In this document: piece by piece, positions 6,271-8,288 of the stretch
Position numbering within the stretch: position 1 is the first letter of the stretch
How the letters are laid out: every line of letters starts with the position of its first letter
From: Clostridiales bacterium
GTDB lineage: Bacteria > Bacillota > Clostridia > Peptostreptococcales > Anaerovoracaceae
Length of the DNA: 8,288 bases
Assembly (NCBI GenBank): GCA_012515135.1
Contig: JAAYYX010000130.1
Span: 1 to 8,288 of the forward strand
Reading direction: 5' to 3'
Position numbers and translations under genes: made by a program
Notes under the pieces: model-generated
Told to the model about the DNA's origin: nothing
Seen by the model: only the letters and a program-made list of their open reading frames with translations
Database searches by the model: none

Positions 6271-7931
6271 AAGAGCGGAGCGATAAAATAACCAGGGGGA
6301 TCGAGAGAGCCCCCATAAGAAGTCTTCTTTATGCCTTGGGTTATACAAAAGAAGAGCTGGAAAGACCGCTTATAGGAGTCATTTCAGCTCACAGTGAAAT
6401 CGTACCGGGCCATATGAATCTGGACAAGATCACAGACGCTGTAAAATCAGGAGTAAGGATGGCGGGAGGAACTCCAATAGAAATGCCATCCATGGGAGTA
6501 TGCGACGGCATAGCCATGGGACACGAAGGTATGAAATATTCCCTTGCCAGCAGAGAGCTTATTGCTGACAGTGTGGAGACCATGATACAGGCACATATGA
6601 TGGACGGGATGGTGCTGGTTCCAAACTGCGATAAAATAGTCCCGGGCATGGTAATGGGAGCATTAAGGGTAAACATCCCCACGGTGGTATGTTCCGGAGG
6701 ACCGATGATGGCCGGGATCGTAGATGATAAGGAAGTAAGCCTTTCAAAAATGTTTGAGGCAGTGGGAGCCAGAAAAGCAGAAATGATAGATGATGAGGAG
6801 CTTACAAGATATGAGCAGGGAGTCTGTCCCGGATGCGGTTCATGCGCAGGAATGTATACTGCCAACAGCATGAACAGCTTATGTGAGGCCATTGGTATAG
6901 CGCTGCCTGGAAACGGCACCATACCCGCGGTACACAGTGACAGACTTCGCCTCGCAAAACATGCGGGAATGGCAATAATGGATCTTCTTAAAAATGACAT
7001 AAAAGCAAAAGACATAATAAATAAAAGATCCATAGGGAATGCTCTTGCATGTGACATGGCACTGGGGTGTTCCACCAACAGCGTCCTTCATCTGCTGGCA
7101 ATAGCCCATGAAGCCGGCATAAAACTGGAGCTTTCCTTATTCAGCGAATACAGCTCAAAAGTACCAAACCTTTGTCATCTGGCACCGGCAGGGCCTCATC
7201 ACATGCAGGATCTTAACAATGCGGGGGGCATACAGGCCGTTTTCAGTGAACTTGATAAAAAGGGAATAATAGACCGGGAAGTCATTACTGCCACCGGAAA
7301 AACAGTGGGAGAAAACATAAAGGGCTTAAAGGTAAAAGACAATAAAGTCATAAGACCGATAGATGATCCCTACAGTGAAACGGGAGGCCTTGCTGTCATG
7401 TGGGGCAATATTGCCATGGAAGGCTGTGTGGTCAAAAGAAGTGCGGTCTCGCCGGAAATGCTGGTGCACAAGGGACCTGCCAGGGTATTTGACAGTGAAG
7501 ACGAAGCCATAAAGACCATATATGAAGGAAAAATAAATGATGGCGATGTGGTGGTCATAAGGTACGAAGGACCAAAAGGAGGTCCGGGAATGAGGGAAAT
7601 GTTGAATCCCACAAGCGCACTGGCGGGAATGAAAAAAGACAAAACAGTTGCCCTTATAACAGACGGAAGATTCAGCGGTGCTTCAAGGGGAGCGTCCATA
7701 GGGCATGTCTGCCCGGAAGCAGCCTGCGGTGGAGAAATAGGGCTTATAAAAGAGGGAGACATGATCCAGATAGATATCCCTTCAGGCAAACTGAACGCAA
7801 TGGTTTCTGATGAAGAGTTTGCCGAGAGAAAGAAAAAGCAGAAGATGCCCCCATCTTCCGTAACAAAGGGATGGCTGGTAAGATACAGAAGAAATGTTGC
7901 AGGCGCATGCAAAGGTGCCGTGATGGAATAG
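6267..7931 (+). CDS. ilvD: Dihydroxyacid dehydratase
   Basis: IlvD dehydrates 2,3-dihydroxyisovalerate to 2-oxoisovalerate (and the isoleucine analogue), using an Fe-S cluster and Mg2+. The 554 residues fit the common bacterial length. Motifs in order: CDGIAMGHEGM (79-89), NCDKIVPGM (120-128) with C121, D122 and K123 (the lysine carbamylated in the family), CPGCGSCAGMYTANSMN (187-203) with C187, C190 and C193, and DGRFSGASRG (466-475) with S470 as probable catalytic base. At residue 48 (SEIVPGHM) there is Gly where the [2Fe-2S] class has Cys, so an oxygen-labile [4Fe-4S] enzyme like that of E. coli is likely (inference). ATG at 6267 overlaps the ilvC stop (ATGA). No good ribosome site precedes it, suggesting re-initiation by ribosomes finishing ilvC. 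A TTG at 6219 lies inside ilvC and gives a non-family N-terminus. The product feeds LeuA. Confidence 0.97.
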   Translation: MKERSDKITRGIERAPIRSLLYALGYTKEELERPLIGVISAHSEIVPGHMNLDKITDAVKSGVRMAGGTPIEMPSMGVCDGIAMGHEGMKYSLASRELIADSVETMIQAHMMDGMVLVPNCDKIVPGMVMGALRVNIPTVVCSGGPMMAGIVDDKEVSLSKMFEAVGARKAEMIDDEELTRYEQGVCPGCGSCAGMYTANSMNSLCEAIGIALPGNGTIPAVHSDRLRLAKHAGMAIMDLLKNDIKAKDIINKRSIGNALACDMALGCSTNSVLHLLAIAHEAGIKLELSLFSEYSSKVPNLCHLAPAGPHHMQDLNNAGGIQAVFSELDKKGIIDREVITATGKTVGENIKGLKVKDNKVIRPIDDPYSETGGLAVMWGNIAMEGCVVKRSAVSPEMLVHKGPARVFDSEDEAIKTIYEGKINDGDVVVIRYEGPKGGPGMREMLNPTSALAGMKKDKTVALITDGRFSGASRGASIGHVCPEAACGGEIGLIKEGDMIQIDIPSGKLNAMVSDEEFAERKKKQKMPPSSVTKGWLVRYRRNVAGACKGAVME

Positions 7932-7973
7932 TAAAGCCATATCTGTGTATAGTTTGGGAAAGAACGGACATAT

Positions 7974-8288
7974 ATGAAACTGAAAATCGGATGCCATCTT
8001 TCTGCCGCCGGAGGCTATGAGAAAATGGGAAGAGAAGCTCTATTTTTAGGAGCTTCAACTTTTGCTTTTTTCACCAGGAATCCGAGGGGCGCCAGGTCAA
8101 AGGAAACAGACGAGAAGGATATAGGTGCTCTTCTTAAGATCATGGAAGAAAATGATTTTGCCACATTGGTGGCCCATGCCCCTTATACCTTGAATCCCTG
8201 CTCCGCCGAAAAAAAAGTAAGAGATTTCGCTTTTTTTGTTATGGAAGAAGATCTAAAAAAAATGCAATACCTTCCGGGAAATTATTAC
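7974..8288 (+). CDS. nfo: Endonuclease IV (deoxyribonuclease IV), N-terminal 105 residues (cut by right edge)
   Basis: Nfo is a Zn-dependent AP endonuclease that cuts 5' to abasic sites in base excision repair. The visible part shows the family's N-terminal pattern: KIGCHLSAAGGYEKMGREAL (4-23), TFAFFTRNPRG (29-39; the usual FQFF here reads FAFF), LVAHAPYTLNPCS (65-77) with H68 aligned to Zn-ligand His69 of E. coli Nfo, and YLPGNYY (99-105). Full proteins are about 275-285 residues, so about 37% is present and most metal ligands lie outside. The ATG is assigned by family alignment; upstream sequence has only a weak purine-rich site. It begins 42 nt after ilvD, with no terminator or clear promoter between them, so read-through from the ilv operon is possible. 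It has no known role in amino acid synthesis. Confidence 0.93.
   Translation, partial: MKLKIGCHLSAAGGYEKMGREALFLGASTFAFFTRNPRGARSKETDEKDIGALLKIMEENDFATLVAHAPYTLNPCSAEKKVRDFAFFVMEEDLKKMQYLPGNYY

Noticed and set aside
6389..7078. A 229-codon minus-strand open frame inside ilvD
   Set aside because: Antisense to conserved IlvD motifs, no domain recognised.
1..8288. CRISPR arrays, insertion sequences, tRNA or rRNA genes, phage or defence genes
   Set aside because: No regular repeat-spacer pattern, transposase, terminal inverted repeats, tRNA cloverleaf or rRNA-like sequence was seen; all long frames are metabolic or repair genes.

Overview
The window is a branched-chain amino acid biosynthesis locus, apparently from a Gram-positive bacterium of the Bacillota (probably an anaerobic Clostridia-type organism). 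This placement is inferred from four things: a T-box riboswitch ahead of the leucine genes, strong AAGGAG-type ribosome binding sites, frequent ATA and AGA/AGG codons, and subtypes of LeuA, LeuC, IlvD and Nfo that resemble clostridial ones. I cannot name a genus from the sequence alone.

Minus strand, left part (1-2879): a leucine operon reads leftward. It has a consensus sigma-A-type promoter (-35 TTGACA, 17-nt spacer, -10 TATACT), a transcribed leader of about 230 nt that is a T-box riboswitch with a probable leucine CUC specifier and its own intrinsic terminator, then leuA (2-isopropylmalate synthase), then leuC (isopropylmalate isomerase large subunit). leuC runs off the left edge. leuD and leuB are expected beyond it but are not visible.

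Divergent intergenic region (2615-3094, about 480 bases): this holds the leu promoter and T-box on the minus strand, an AT-rich stretch with A-tracts, and the ilv promoter on the plus strand. A perfect 19-bp palindrome lies between the ilv promoter and the ilvB ribosome binding site. I see no protein gene in this gap.

Plus strand, right part (3095-7931): a compact ilvB-ilvN-ilvC-ilvD operon. It encodes acetohydroxyacid synthase (both subunits), ketol-acid reductoisomerase and dihydroxyacid dehydratase. Gene junctions are 13 nt, an 8-nt overlap and a 4-nt ATGA overlap, so translation is probably coupled. Forty-two bases after ilvD, with no terminator visible between them, begins nfo (endonuclease IV, DNA repair), which is cut by the right edge.

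Together, IlvBN-IlvC-IlvD convert pyruvate (and 2-oxobutyrate) to 2-oxoisovalerate (and 2-oxo-3-methylvalerate). LeuA and LeuCD then divert 2-oxoisovalerate to leucine. The two operons are controlled differently: the leu arm by uncharged tRNA-Leu through the T-box, and the ilv arm, with a leader of only about 52 nt and no T-box, probably by a DNA-binding regulator at the palindrome. The genes themselves are ordinary. I found no undescribed protein system; the most interesting signals are regulatory and lie in the divergent intergenic region.
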